From Fusobacterium varium (GTDB lineage Bacteria; Fusobacteriota; Fusobacteriia; Fusobacteriales; Fusobacteriaceae), in NCBI GenBank assembly GCA_002356455.1, contig AP017968.1:248001-312000 (forward strand): a stretch of DNA of 64,000 nucleotides, in the 5' to 3' direction. Within the stretch, counting starts at the first letter, position 1. Each line of letters starts with the position of its first letter. The notes beneath the pieces are model-generated. The model was not told the origin of the DNA. It did not search any database and was given only the letters and a program-made list of their open reading frames with translations. A program made the translations under genes and the position numbers. Shown piece after piece: positions 8,965 through 16,948 of the stretch.

Positions 8965-9762
8965 GTGAAAGAAAAATACAGTATAGGAGAAACAGCTGTA
9001 TTGCTTGGAGTTTCTACACAAACATTGAGATATTATGACAAAATAGGCTTGCTTCCTCCAAAATATATTGATGAAAGTACAGGATATAGATTCTATTCTT
9101 ACAACCAATTTCATTATATAGATAAGATAAAGTATTTGCAAAGTTTTGGTTTGTCTCTAGAAGAAATAAAAGTCATAATTAAAAGCAGCAGTGTAGACAG
9201 TCTAATTGCTTATTTACAGCAGAAGAAAAAAGAAAGAGAAAAGGAATTACTGGATTTAAAAGCTCAAATTAAAGATATTGACTGGTATATTAATTATTTT
9301 ATTTATATTGATAAAAATAAAATAACAGATAATGTCTATAGGAGAGAGTTATCTAAGAGATATATTATAAAAACTCCTTGTTATTATAAAGAAGAACTTG
9401 CAAATATGGAGATAAATTTGGCAGAGATGAAAAGCCGCAAAGAGTACAGTGAGTTAAAATTTCATCGGCAATATGGGTACAAAATAGATTTTGAATCTTT
9501 TTTGAAATGCAGTTTCTATCCAAAGGAATATTTTGTATTTTTAAGTGAGAAACCTGATTTAGATGAAAAACTTTATGATGAATTGCCACAGGGAGAATAT
9601 TTATGTTTCAAAACACAAATACTCAATGAAAATTGGAATCCAGATATATTGAAAGATTATTTTCCAAATGGGAAGATACCTAAACTTGCACTTGCATTAG
9701 AATTTGAAGATAATCTTCATGAATGGCAGGATGCATGGTATGAAGTTCAGATTTTACTATAA
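8965..9762 (+). CDS. MerR-family transcriptional regulator
   Basis: The N-terminal winged helix is clear: KYSIGETAVLLGVS, TLRYYDKIGLLPP, then TGYRFYSYNQ and a coiled-coil dimer helix up to about residue 105. The remaining 150 residues look like an effector-binding domain of the BmrR/GyrI kind, suggesting a small organic ligand rather than a metal. The start is uncertain. I take GTG 8965, which begins two residues before the conserved YSIGE segment; TTG 8899 is also in frame but would add 22 atypical residues. The next operon (C-S lyase, BCCT transporter, M20 peptidase) has a promoter with a 19-bp spacer, the usual target of MerR proteins. Confidence 0.85.
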   Translation: MKEKYSIGETAVLLGVSTQTLRYYDKIGLLPPKYIDESTGYRFYSYNQFHYIDKIKYLQSFGLSLEEIKVIIKSSSVDSLIAYLQQKKKEREKELLDLKAQIKDIDWYINYFIYIDKNKITDNVYRRELSKRYIIKTPCYYKEELANMEINLAEMKSRKEYSELKFHRQYGYKIDFESFLKCSFYPKEYFVFLSEKPDLDEKLYDELPQGEYLCFKTQILNENWNPDILKDYFPNGKIPKLALALEFEDNLHEWQDAWYEVQILL

Positions 9763-9851
9763 TAGAATGTATTGAATTTATTTTTAAATCAAAATAATAC
9801 AACAATAAATATATAATTTGAACATTTTATAAAAAATATTAAACTTTTTAC

Positions 9852-9882
9852 TTGACCTTATTCTTACAATAACTTTTATAAT
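9852..9882 (+). promoter_or_regulatory. MerR-type promoter with 19-bp spacer and internal dyad
   Basis: TTGACC (9852-9857) and TATAAT (9877-9882) are separated by 19 bases instead of 17. The spacer holds an inverted repeat, TTATT-N5-AATAA (9858-9872), near its centre. Long spacers with an internal dyad are characteristic of promoters activated by MerR proteins, and a MerR gene lies directly upstream. Confidence 0.65.
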
Positions 9883-9919
9883 AGATACAAAGAGTTTCGA
9901 AACTTTGTATCTATTTTTT
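9881..9919 (+). terminator. Terminator hairpin overlapping the downstream promoter's -10 element
   Basis: A 12-bp stem ATAGATACAAAG / CTTTGTATCTAT (9881-9892, 9903-9914) with a 10-base loop runs into six T. It would end transcripts reading through from the MerR gene. RNAs starting near 9889 would lack most of the left arm and should escape. Confidence 0.65.
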
Positions 9920-9938
9920 ATTTATAAGGAGGAGTGAA

Positions 9939-11120
9939 ATGAATAAAGTCTATCAAGATGAAACAGAACTTTTATATTGTGGAACAGATTTTGGGGATAA
10001 AGCCAAAAACCCAGAAACTCCACCAATATATAATACAACTGCTTATATAGTAGAAGACACTCATGATTATGACTTTGCAAATAATGGGGGAAAATATTTT
10101 TATAATAGAACAGCTAATCCAAATAGAGATGGAGTTGCTAAGGCTATAACTTATCTGGAAAAGGGAGAGGATAGCATAATATGTTCATCTGGAATGGCAG
10201 CTATTTCAACAGTATTGCTATCACTTCTTAAAAGTGGAGATCACATTTTATTTAGTAAAGCTATTTATGGGGAAACAATTGAAATTTCAGAAATGATGTT
10301 AAAGGATTTTGGTATTCAGATGTCCTTTATAGATTTTACAGATTCAGAAGCTATAGAAGCTAATATTAAAGAAAATACAAAAATATTTTATACAGAAGTA
10401 ATTGCAAATCCTCTTACAGATGTTGTTGATTTGGAAAAAATTACAGAAATTGCAAAGAAAAATAGAATTTTAACAGTAGTAGACAGCACATTTACCACTC
10501 CTTTTTCAATTAAACCATTAACATTGGGAGCTGATATTGTTATTCACAGTTTAACTAAGTATTTTGGAGGACATAGTGATATTACAGGGGGTTCAATTAC
10601 AGCAAGTCAAGAAATAATAGATATAATACAGCCTAAATTTCGTTGGTTAGGATGCTGTATGGATCCAAATTCAGCATGGCTTACACAGAGAAGTATAAAA
10701 ACAATGTCAATGAGAGTAAATATACAATTTTCAAATGCTGAAAAACTAGCAAAAGTATTACTTGAATTACCTGTAATAAGAATGGTATATTATCCAGGAC
10801 TTGAAAACCATCCACAACATGAACTTGCTAAAAGGGTTTTAAATGGTAAATATGGTGCTATGCTAAGTTTTAGAGTTGAGGACAATAGGGAAAAAGTTGA
10901 TGAATTTATACATAGGCTGAAACTTGTAAAATATTTAGGAACTCTTGGAGGAATACGTACAACAATTGCTCATCCTGCAACAGCTTTTAGAAAAGAATTC
11001 ACTCAGGAACAGCTTGAAGAAATGGGAATGTATGAGGGACTTATTCGTATTTCAACAGGAGTTGAAAATATTGATGATTTAATAAAAGATTTTACACAGG
11101 CTTTGGAAGTATTTAAATAA
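9939..11120 (+). CDS. Cys/Met-metabolism PLP enzyme (cystathionine/methionine gamma-lyase family)
   Basis: This 393-residue fold-type I PLP enzyme belongs to the transsulfuration family. Visible marks are PPIYNTTAY, YNRTANPNRD (phosphate binding), CSSGMAAIS, the stacking Tyr in IYGET, VDSTFTTP and the PLP lysine in HSLTKYFGGH (Lys207). Enzymes of this group make or break C-S bonds of cysteine, homocysteine or methionine derivatives. The Cys that methionine gamma-lyases carry just after the YG motif is Glu here, so classic methioninase specificity is doubtful. A GGAGG site precedes the ATG. It is the first gene of a three-gene operon with a BCCT transporter and an M20 peptidase, which points to breakdown of an imported compound rather than methionine synthesis. 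Confidence 0.88.
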   Translation: MNKVYQDETELLYCGTDFGDKAKNPETPPIYNTTAYIVEDTHDYDFANNGGKYFYNRTANPNRDGVAKAITYLEKGEDSIICSSGMAAISTVLLSLLKSGDHILFSKAIYGETIEISEMMLKDFGIQMSFIDFTDSEAIEANIKENTKIFYTEVIANPLTDVVDLEKITEIAKKNRILTVVDSTFTTPFSIKPLTLGADIVIHSLTKYFGGHSDITGGSITASQEIIDIIQPKFRWLGCCMDPNSAWLTQRSIKTMSMRVNIQFSNAEKLAKVLLELPVIRMVYYPGLENHPQHELAKRVLNGKYGAMLSFRVEDNREKVDEFIHRLKLVKYLGTLGGIRTTIAHPATAFRKEFTQEQLEEMGMYEGLIRISTGVENIDDLIKDFTQALEVFK

Positions 11121-11140
11121 AATATTTAGGAGGAATACAT

Positions 11141-12727
11141 ATGTTTGAGAAAGCAAATAAACCATTGATAATTATAACTCTTATATTACTGATGCTGGTA
11201 ATAGTACCAATTATATTGATTCCTAATAGTGTTGTTAGTTTTTTAAATTTATTGTATAAATTTATAACTACAGATCTTGCTTGGTTTTTCCTGCTTCTAG
11301 GATTTTCAATGGCTGTAGGGGCGATTATTCTATTAACTACAAAATATGGAGATATTCGTCTTGGAGGAAAAAATGCAAAACCACATTACAAAACTTTTAC
11401 ATGGATAGCGATGAATTTATGCTCAGCACTTGCAGCAGGAGTTTTGATATTTGGTATGTGTGAATGGATGTATTATGTAAATGGAACTCCTTTTGGAATA
11501 AAACCAGGGTCAATTGAGGCTTATGAATATGCTTCAGCTTATGGAATGTTTCACTGGGGATTTTCAGCATGGGCATTTTATCTAATAACAGGAATTGCAA
11601 TAGGATACCTATACTGGAATAAAAAAATAGGAACATTACAGGTATCCAAACTTTGTGCAAATATTTTATCTGGAGATAAATTATGGAAAAAAGGACTTCG
11701 TTGGTTTATAGATGCAGTTCTAGTTTTCTGTTATTTTATGGCTATAATGACAACAGTAGGTATTGGAACCCCTGTTCTTGGAGAATTGGCAAGTGATCTT
11801 TTAGGTATTCCTAATACATTTGGTATGAAGATAGGGGTTATAATTATATTTGGAATTTTCTTTACTCTTTCAACTTCAAAAAGTATTTCGAATGGAATGG
11901 CTCGTATAAGTGATTTTAATGTATGGCTGGCAATTGGATTTTTTATTTTTGTATTATTAGTTGGAGATACAGCATTTATTCTTAATAATATAACAATGGC
12001 GATTGGAACAAATATAAGAGAATTTGTTCGTATGAGTTTTAATACAGATGCTGTTGCTGCAACAGGATTTGTGCAAGGCTGGACAATTTTTTACTGGGCA
12101 TGGTATGTTGCCATTACATTTATGTGTGGGATTTGGATAGCACGTACATCTTATGGAAGAACTTTGAGAGAAATTGCAGTTTCAAATTGTATATGGGCAG
12201 TTTTAGCTTGCTGGCTTACATTTGGAATTTTAGGTAATTATGGAATGGGACAGGAGCTTTTCCATGGAGCAGATTTTTCTGGAGTTCTTGGAAAACTTGG
12301 AAATAATGGGGTTACGTTGATGGTTTTGAAAACAATGCCTTTAGCAAAATTATGCATATTTGTTTTTCTTGTTCTACTGTTTTTTAATCTTGCAAGTACA
12401 GTTACTGCTAACAGTACATCTCTTAGTATGTACACTTCTATTAAGCTTAAGGCAGATGAAGAACCAAATTCTTGGTATAAAACATTCTGGTGTTTATTAT
12501 TCTTAATAATTCCAGTTGGAATTCTTCTTCTTGAACATAATGTTGAAGGTCTTAATGTACTTCAGACAATACAATCAATGATAACAATATCTTCTCTTCC
12601 TGTATTGATTGCCCTTATTGTTTTAGGAATATCATTTGGAAAAGCATTGAGAGAAGATATTAAAACAGGAGAGATTCTTGATTCTATTGATGATAATAAG
12701 CAAAATAAATGGAATATCAGCAAATAA
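11141..12727 (+). CDS. BCCT-family transporter
   Basis: This 528-residue protein has about 12 hydrophobic segments and the betaine/carnitine/choline transporter signatures: FGMCEWMYYV, HWGFSAWAFY and the tryptophan-rich helix FYWAWYVAITFMCGIWIAR followed by TSYGRTLREI. BCCT carriers take up quaternary-ammonium or sulfonium compounds by ion symport or by antiport. There is no long C-terminal osmosensory tail as in BetP, which favours nutrient uptake over osmoprotection. It lies 20 bases after the PLP lyase and 9 bases before an M20 peptidase, so the cargo is likely broken down by these two enzymes. The cargo cannot be named from sequence. Confidence 0.9.
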   Translation: MFEKANKPLIIITLILLMLVIVPIILIPNSVVSFLNLLYKFITTDLAWFFLLLGFSMAVGAIILLTTKYGDIRLGGKNAKPHYKTFTWIAMNLCSALAAGVLIFGMCEWMYYVNGTPFGIKPGSIEAYEYASAYGMFHWGFSAWAFYLITGIAIGYLYWNKKIGTLQVSKLCANILSGDKLWKKGLRWFIDAVLVFCYFMAIMTTVGIGTPVLGELASDLLGIPNTFGMKIGVIIIFGIFFTLSTSKSISNGMARISDFNVWLAIGFFIFVLLVGDTAFILNNITMAIGTNIREFVRMSFNTDAVAATGFVQGWTIFYWAWYVAITFMCGIWIARTSYGRTLREIAVSNCIWAVLACWLTFGILGNYGMGQELFHGADFSGVLGKLGNNGVTLMVLKTMPLAKLCIFVFLVLLFFNLASTVTANSTSLSMYTSIKLKADEEPNSWYKTFWCLLFLIIPVGILLLEHNVEGLNVLQTIQSMITISSLPVLIALIVLGISFGKALREDIKTGEILDSIDDNKQNKWNISK

Positions 12728-12736
12728 GGAGGAAGT

Positions 12737-13885
12737 ATGAAAAATAATATTTTTAATAATATAGATGTGATAGAGCTAACTAAAAAAATGATTTCCTTTG
12801 ATACATATGCTGCAGAAGGAAAAACAGAAATTTTAAATTATATTAAAGATGTACTATCTATGGAAACTTCTGCTGAAGTTATCTTATATAATGAAAATAA
12901 AGAAAATCCTTATTTAATAGCTCATTTAAAAACTGATAAACCTGAATTTACTCTTGTACTTGAAGGTCATCTCGATGTTGTAAGCCCGGAAGGAATGATA
13001 GTGGCTCCTTTTAATGCACAGGAAAATGGAGATGTATTAATGGGGCGTGGGGCAGCAGATATGAAATCTGGATGTGCAGCAATGATGGCTGCATTTACAG
13101 CAGCAGCCAAATCTCCTGAAAGAAATGGAGATGTTTATCTGGTGTATACTACAGATGAGGAATATGCAAGTGCTGAAATTCTTGAAATTATGGAGAAAAG
13201 ATTAATTCCAAATTGTGATTTTGTAATGATTGCTGAACCAACTAATGAAGCTTTATGTACAGCACATAAAGGAAATGCATGGGTTGATATGGAATTTTTT
13301 GGTAAAAGTGCTCATGCAAGTACGCCAGAACTTGGAGTAAACTCAATTTATATGGCAAGTGAATTTATTTGTAAGTATAAAAAATATACAGATGAATTAT
13401 ATGCAAAGCAGGAAAATGTCATATATGGTAAACCAACACTTAATGTAGGAGTTGTAAATGGAGGAACAGAACCAAATATTGTTCCTGCATACACAAAAGT
13501 AAGACTTGATAAAAGATACTTGCCAGGAGATAATATAGAAAATTTTATAAAAGAAATAGAGGTAGTTACAGCAGAATGTAAAAAGAAAAATCCTCAATTT
13601 GATTCAAAAATAAATATTGTTGTTGATTGTTCTGCTGTTATTTTAGATAGAAATAATAACATTTTGAAGAAGATAAAAGAGGCTATTGGAGAAAAATGTG
13701 AGTTGGGAATGTTTCCAGGATGGGGAGAGGGAGGATATATCAATAAATATGGTATTCCTGTTGTATATTTTGGACCAGGAGATACAAAATATGCTCATAC
13801 AAAAGATGAACAATGTTCAATCTCACAAATAATAAGGGTAACAGAATCATATTATAATATCATAAAAAAATTGTGTTTAAAGTAA
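12737..13885 (+). CDS. M20-family metallopeptidase/deacylase
   Basis: This 382-residue protein of the ArgE/DapE/ACY1/CPG2 family has the two-zinc catalytic core: EGHLDVV (His ligand and catalytic Asp region), GRGAADMKSG (bridging Asp), TTDEEYAS (catalytic Glu and ligand), AEPTN (ligand) and a late YAHTKDEQ His ligand. The lid/dimerisation insert, with GKSAHASTPE, is present. Members hydrolyse N-acyl amino acids or short peptides. GGAGG lies 6 bases upstream. As the last gene of the lyase/BCCT operon it probably frees an amino acid from an imported conjugate for the PLP enzyme; that order of steps is inference. Confidence 0.9.
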   Translation: MKNNIFNNIDVIELTKKMISFDTYAAEGKTEILNYIKDVLSMETSAEVILYNENKENPYLIAHLKTDKPEFTLVLEGHLDVVSPEGMIVAPFNAQENGDVLMGRGAADMKSGCAAMMAAFTAAAKSPERNGDVYLVYTTDEEYASAEILEIMEKRLIPNCDFVMIAEPTNEALCTAHKGNAWVDMEFFGKSAHASTPELGVNSIYMASEFICKYKKYTDELYAKQENVIYGKPTLNVGVVNGGTEPNIVPAYTKVRLDKRYLPGDNIENFIKEIEVVTAECKKKNPQFDSKINIVVDCSAVILDRNNNILKKIKEAIGEKCELGMFPGWGEGGYINKYGIPVVYFGPGDTKYAHTKDEQCSISQIIRVTESYYNIIKKLCLK

Positions 13886-13921
13886 TATCATATTAATATA
13901 AATATAATTGTAATATAAAAG

Positions 13922-13951
13922 AAGAATCAGTAGAAATCTGGTTCTTTTTTT
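13922..13951 (+). terminator. Rho-independent terminator after the M20 gene
   Basis: Nine-pair stem AAGAATCAG / CTGGTTCTT (one G-U pair) with a 7-base loop, followed by a T tract. Confidence 0.75.
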
Positions 13952-13981
13952 ATATTATAATTTTAGGAGAACTTTTTTAAA

Positions 13982-14010
13982 TTGCATATTAGAGCTTTTT
14001 AAGGTATAAT
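13982..14010 (+). promoter_or_regulatory. Sigma-70-type promoter of the PRD regulator gene
   Basis: TTGCAT (13982-13987), 17-base spacer, TATAAT (14005-14010), about 30 bases before the ATG with its AAGGAGG site. Confidence 0.6.
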
Positions 14011-14039
14011 TTTTTATAATTAGATATAAGGAGGCAGAT

Positions 14040-16070
14040 ATGCTGTCAAGAAAATCAATAGATTTATTGCATTTTTTACTCAAAGAAAAAAGAAATGTAT
14101 CATTGAAAGAACTTTCAGATAATTTTCACTTGAGTGAAAGAAGCATAAGATATGAGATAGAGAAGATACAGAAAGAACTTTCAGTAAAAGATGGATTTGA
14201 ATTCATCATTTCTAAGGGAGAATGCTTTGTTGATGATTATGCAGCATTGGAAAAATATCTTAATGATAGCAGACAAGATTATATTTTTTCACCAAAAGAA
14301 AGAGAAGTATATATATTATTGAAGATATGCTTTGAAAGGGAGATTAATCAAAATACAATATCAGAAGAACTTGATACAAGCAGAAGCACTATAAAAGTTC
14401 ATTTAAAAGATATAAAGAAAGTGTTAGACGAATATAACTTAGAATTGGAACTTTTACACAAAAAAGGACTTGGAGTTACAGGAGAGGAAGAAAAAATTCG
14501 TCAATGTACTTTAAAGATTATGAGTATGGTAAAAAAATCTAACAGCAGTTTTCTAAAAAACATACTTGATGATTATTTGGAAGAGATAGATATAGAAGGA
14601 GTAAAACTTTTTATAAATTACTGCCAAAAACTCATGAATAAAATAGTGTCAGATGAAGCTTTTGATATAATATCTAAATATTTGATACTTGCTATATATT
14701 TTAATAAAAAAGGATATAAGATAACAAGTATAAAAAACTATAATTTTTTAAAAAATACATCTGAATTTGAATGTGTAGAAAAATCAAGAGCACTTTTAGA
14801 AGGGTTCTATGAAATAGAGCTTTCAGAAGAAGAATATTTAAAGATAACAGATTACTTTTTAGGAAGTCACACATATAATATTTCTTATTCATATTATGAA
14901 AACTGGGTAGAAATAGAAATGATAGTAAAGAATTTTATAAACAGAATAAATGAAAAATTAGATGTGGACATATCAGCGGATGAAACTCTTATGACGGGAT
15001 TAGTAAATCATATAAAACCTACGATATACAGACTTAAAAATGGGATAGAATTAGAAAATACAATATATGAGGAAGTTGTAGAAAGTTATCCGAATCTCTT
15101 TTCACTGATAAAGGGAAGTGTAGGAGAACTTGAAGATTTTATAGATAATAAATTTACAAATGATGAAATAGCATTTATTACAATACATTTTAAAGCTGCT
15201 ATAGACAGAAATATAAAAAAGAAACGTGAAAAAGTGAAAGTGCTTGTTGTATGCGGTTCAGGATATGGAAGTTCTAAACTTTTGGCTCAGCAATTAAAGG
15301 ATATGTACAGAGTTGAAATTATAGATACTATTCCTAGATATCTTTTGGAAAAAGTGAATAAAAGGACTGATATAGATTTGATATTGACAACCATTCCATT
15401 AGATGATTTTGAAACTGATAAAACTATTATAAAGGTAAATCCTATTTTAAATAAAGAGGATATGGCAAAATTAGATAATTACCCAATATCAAGAGACAGT
15501 AAAAAAATAATATTTTCAGAATTAATAGAAGTAATTGAAAAAAACAGTAAGATAAAGGTAGATGAAAAACTATTAGGAGCTTTAAAAACTTTTCTGGACA
15601 GTAAGCTGATAGACGATCTTTTTCATAAAAAAATTACAATCTCTGACCTGCTGTCAGAAAAAAGAATAAAATTAAAAGGAAAAGCTTCAAATTGGAGAGA
15701 AGCTATAAGAGAAGCAGGAGAATTGTTGTTAAGAGATGGTTGCATAGAAGAAGAATATATTGAGAATATGATAAAACTGGTGGATGATTTTGGAAACTAT
15801 ATAATGCTTATTCCAAATGTTATTTTTCCTCATACAAAGTCAAAGAATCTTGTAAAAAAGACAGCATTTTCCATAGTTACTTATAATAAAAGAATAGATT
15901 TTTTAGATGAAGGAAAAATTGGAATAGTAATATGTTTTTGTGTAAAAGATGAAAGAGAACATCTGGATAGTCTAATAGAAATTGTAGAAAAAATTGAAGA
16001 AAATAATCTGGAAGAAAAAATAAGGAGAAGTAGAACAGCAAAAGATGTAATAAAATATTTAACTAATTAA
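14040..16070 (+). CDS. PRD-containing PTS-controlled transcriptional activator (BglG/MtlR type)
   Basis: This 676-residue regulator is laid out as N-terminal DeoR/HTH_11-like helix-turn-helix (SLKELSDNFHLSERSIRYEI), a second HTH (NTISEELDTSRSTIKVHL), two PTS-regulation domains (about 175-400; the second has HIKPTIYRLKNG and ITIHFKAA histidines), an EIIB-like domain (VLVVCGSGYGSSK, about residue 400) and a C-terminal EIIA-like domain with the phospho-His in PHTKSKN. Such proteins read phosphoryl flux through the PTS and switch on transport genes. The PTS operon starts about 100 bases downstream after a terminator, so it is the obvious target. Confidence 0.92.
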   Translation: MLSRKSIDLLHFLLKEKRNVSLKELSDNFHLSERSIRYEIEKIQKELSVKDGFEFIISKGECFVDDYAALEKYLNDSRQDYIFSPKEREVYILLKICFEREINQNTISEELDTSRSTIKVHLKDIKKVLDEYNLELELLHKKGLGVTGEEEKIRQCTLKIMSMVKKSNSSFLKNILDDYLEEIDIEGVKLFINYCQKLMNKIVSDEAFDIISKYLILAIYFNKKGYKITSIKNYNFLKNTSEFECVEKSRALLEGFYEIELSEEEYLKITDYFLGSHTYNISYSYYENWVEIEMIVKNFINRINEKLDVDISADETLMTGLVNHIKPTIYRLKNGIELENTIYEEVVESYPNLFSLIKGSVGELEDFIDNKFTNDEIAFITIHFKAAIDRNIKKKREKVKVLVVCGSGYGSSKLLAQQLKDMYRVEIIDTIPRYLLEKVNKRTDIDLILTTIPLDDFETDKTIIKVNPILNKEDMAKLDNYPISRDSKKIIFSELIEVIEKNSKIKVDEKLLGALKTFLDSKLIDDLFHKKITISDLLSEKRIKLKGKASNWREAIREAGELLLRDGCIEEEYIENMIKLVDDFGNYIMLIPNVIFPHTKSKNLVKKTAFSIVTYNKRIDFLDEGKIGIVICFCVKDEREHLDSLIEIVEKIEENNLEEKIRRSRTAKDVIKYLTN

Positions 16071-16102
16071 AATGACTGGTCAGCAGACCAGCCATTTTTT
16101 TT
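16071..16102 (+). terminator. Rho-independent terminator after the PRD regulator
   Basis: AATGaCTGGTC / GACCAGcCATT stem with a 4-base loop and an 8-T tail, directly after the stop codon. It separates regulator and PTS transcripts. Confidence 0.85.
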
Positions 16103-16177
16103 GAATAAAATAGAATCTTTAAAATAATTAATGTGCAGAGTACAATGATATTAACAAGGTCAAAAGGAGATATTAAA

Positions 16178-16606
16178 ATGTTGAAAGAAGCAGTTAAGGG
16201 AAGGATAAATATAGTAGAAAATGTAAATGACTGGAAAGAAGCGATAATTTTAGCAGCAAAGCCATTAGTAGAAGATGGAAGTGTTGAAAATTCATATATA
16301 GATGCAATGATAGCTAATGTAAATAAATTTGGAACATATATAGTAATTGCACCAAAAGTTGCTATGCCACACTCTAGACCAGAGGATGGAGTAAATAAAA
16401 ATTGTGTATCGATGTTGAAGATAAATGAGGGAATCCTTTTTGAAGGAGAAGAGGAAAAAGTATATGTATTTTTTGTGTTAGGGGCAGTAAATAATGATTC
16501 TCATATAGAAACTCTTATGGAACTTATGGAATTGATAGAAGATGAGGATAAAATAGAGGAAATCATTGAGGCAAAAACTGTTCAGGAAATAATGGATTTA
16601 ATTTAA
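16178..16606 (+). CDS. PTS IIA component, ascorbate/mannitol-fructose superfamily
   Basis: This 142-residue EIIA type-2 domain has the phosphorylated His in AMPHSRPEDGV and the family opening VNDWKEAIILAAKPLVEDG. It accepts phosphate from HPr and passes it to the IIB protein encoded next. ATG 16178 has AAGGAGA seven bases upstream; the in-frame GTG at 16133 has none and adds 15 unlikely residues. It heads a five-gene operon (IIA, IIB, IIC, kinase, aldolase). Resemblance is to UlaC-type IIA, but the operon lacks the UlaG/UlaD genes of ascorbate breakdown. Confidence 0.9.
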   Translation: MLKEAVKGRINIVENVNDWKEAIILAAKPLVEDGSVENSYIDAMIANVNKFGTYIVIAPKVAMPHSRPEDGVNKNCVSMLKINEGILFEGEEEKVYVFFVLGAVNNDSHIETLMELMELIEDEDKIEEIIEAKTVQEIMDLI

Positions 16607-16639
16607 ACTTTAAAAATAAATATATAAGGAGTGATAATA

Positions 16640-16915
16640 ATGATAAAAATATTAACTGTATGTGGAAATGGAATTGGAAGCAGCTTAATGTGTGCTATGA
16701 AGATTGAAGAAATATGTAAAGAAGAGGGGATAGAAGCAGATGTATCATCATCAGATTTTAACTCTGTAGCAGGAAAAGGGGCAGATTTAATTGTAACTGT
16801 AAAACAACTTGCAGATCAATTAAATGGATATAACGTAGCAGAAATTAGAAGTTATACAAATAAGAAAAAAATTAAAGAAGATGTATTAGATAAAATTAAG
16901 GAATTAGTAAAATAA
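16640..16915 (+). CDS. PTS IIB component, ascorbate/galactitol type
   Basis: This 91-residue lactose/galactitol-fold IIB has the phospho-Cys P-loop VCGNGIGSSLM at its N-terminus, as in UlaB/SgaB. It takes phosphate from IIA and gives it to the sugar carried by IIC. I start at ATG 16640, with AAGGAG 9 bases upstream, rather than the overlapping GTG at 16631. It lies 33 bases before IIC. Confidence 0.9.
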   Translation: MIKILTVCGNGIGSSLMCAMKIEEICKEEGIEADVSSSDFNSVAGKGADLIVTVKQLADQLNGYNVAEIRSYTNKKKIKEDVLDKIKELVK

Positions 16916-16948
16916 AACTTATATAAAAAATATTTAGGAGGGAAAAGA

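Noticed and set aside
9881-9919. Hairpin before the C-S lyase gene considered as a riboswitch or T-box
   Set aside because: It is a simple stem with a T tail and overlaps the promoter; there is no room for an aptamer or a T-box sequence.
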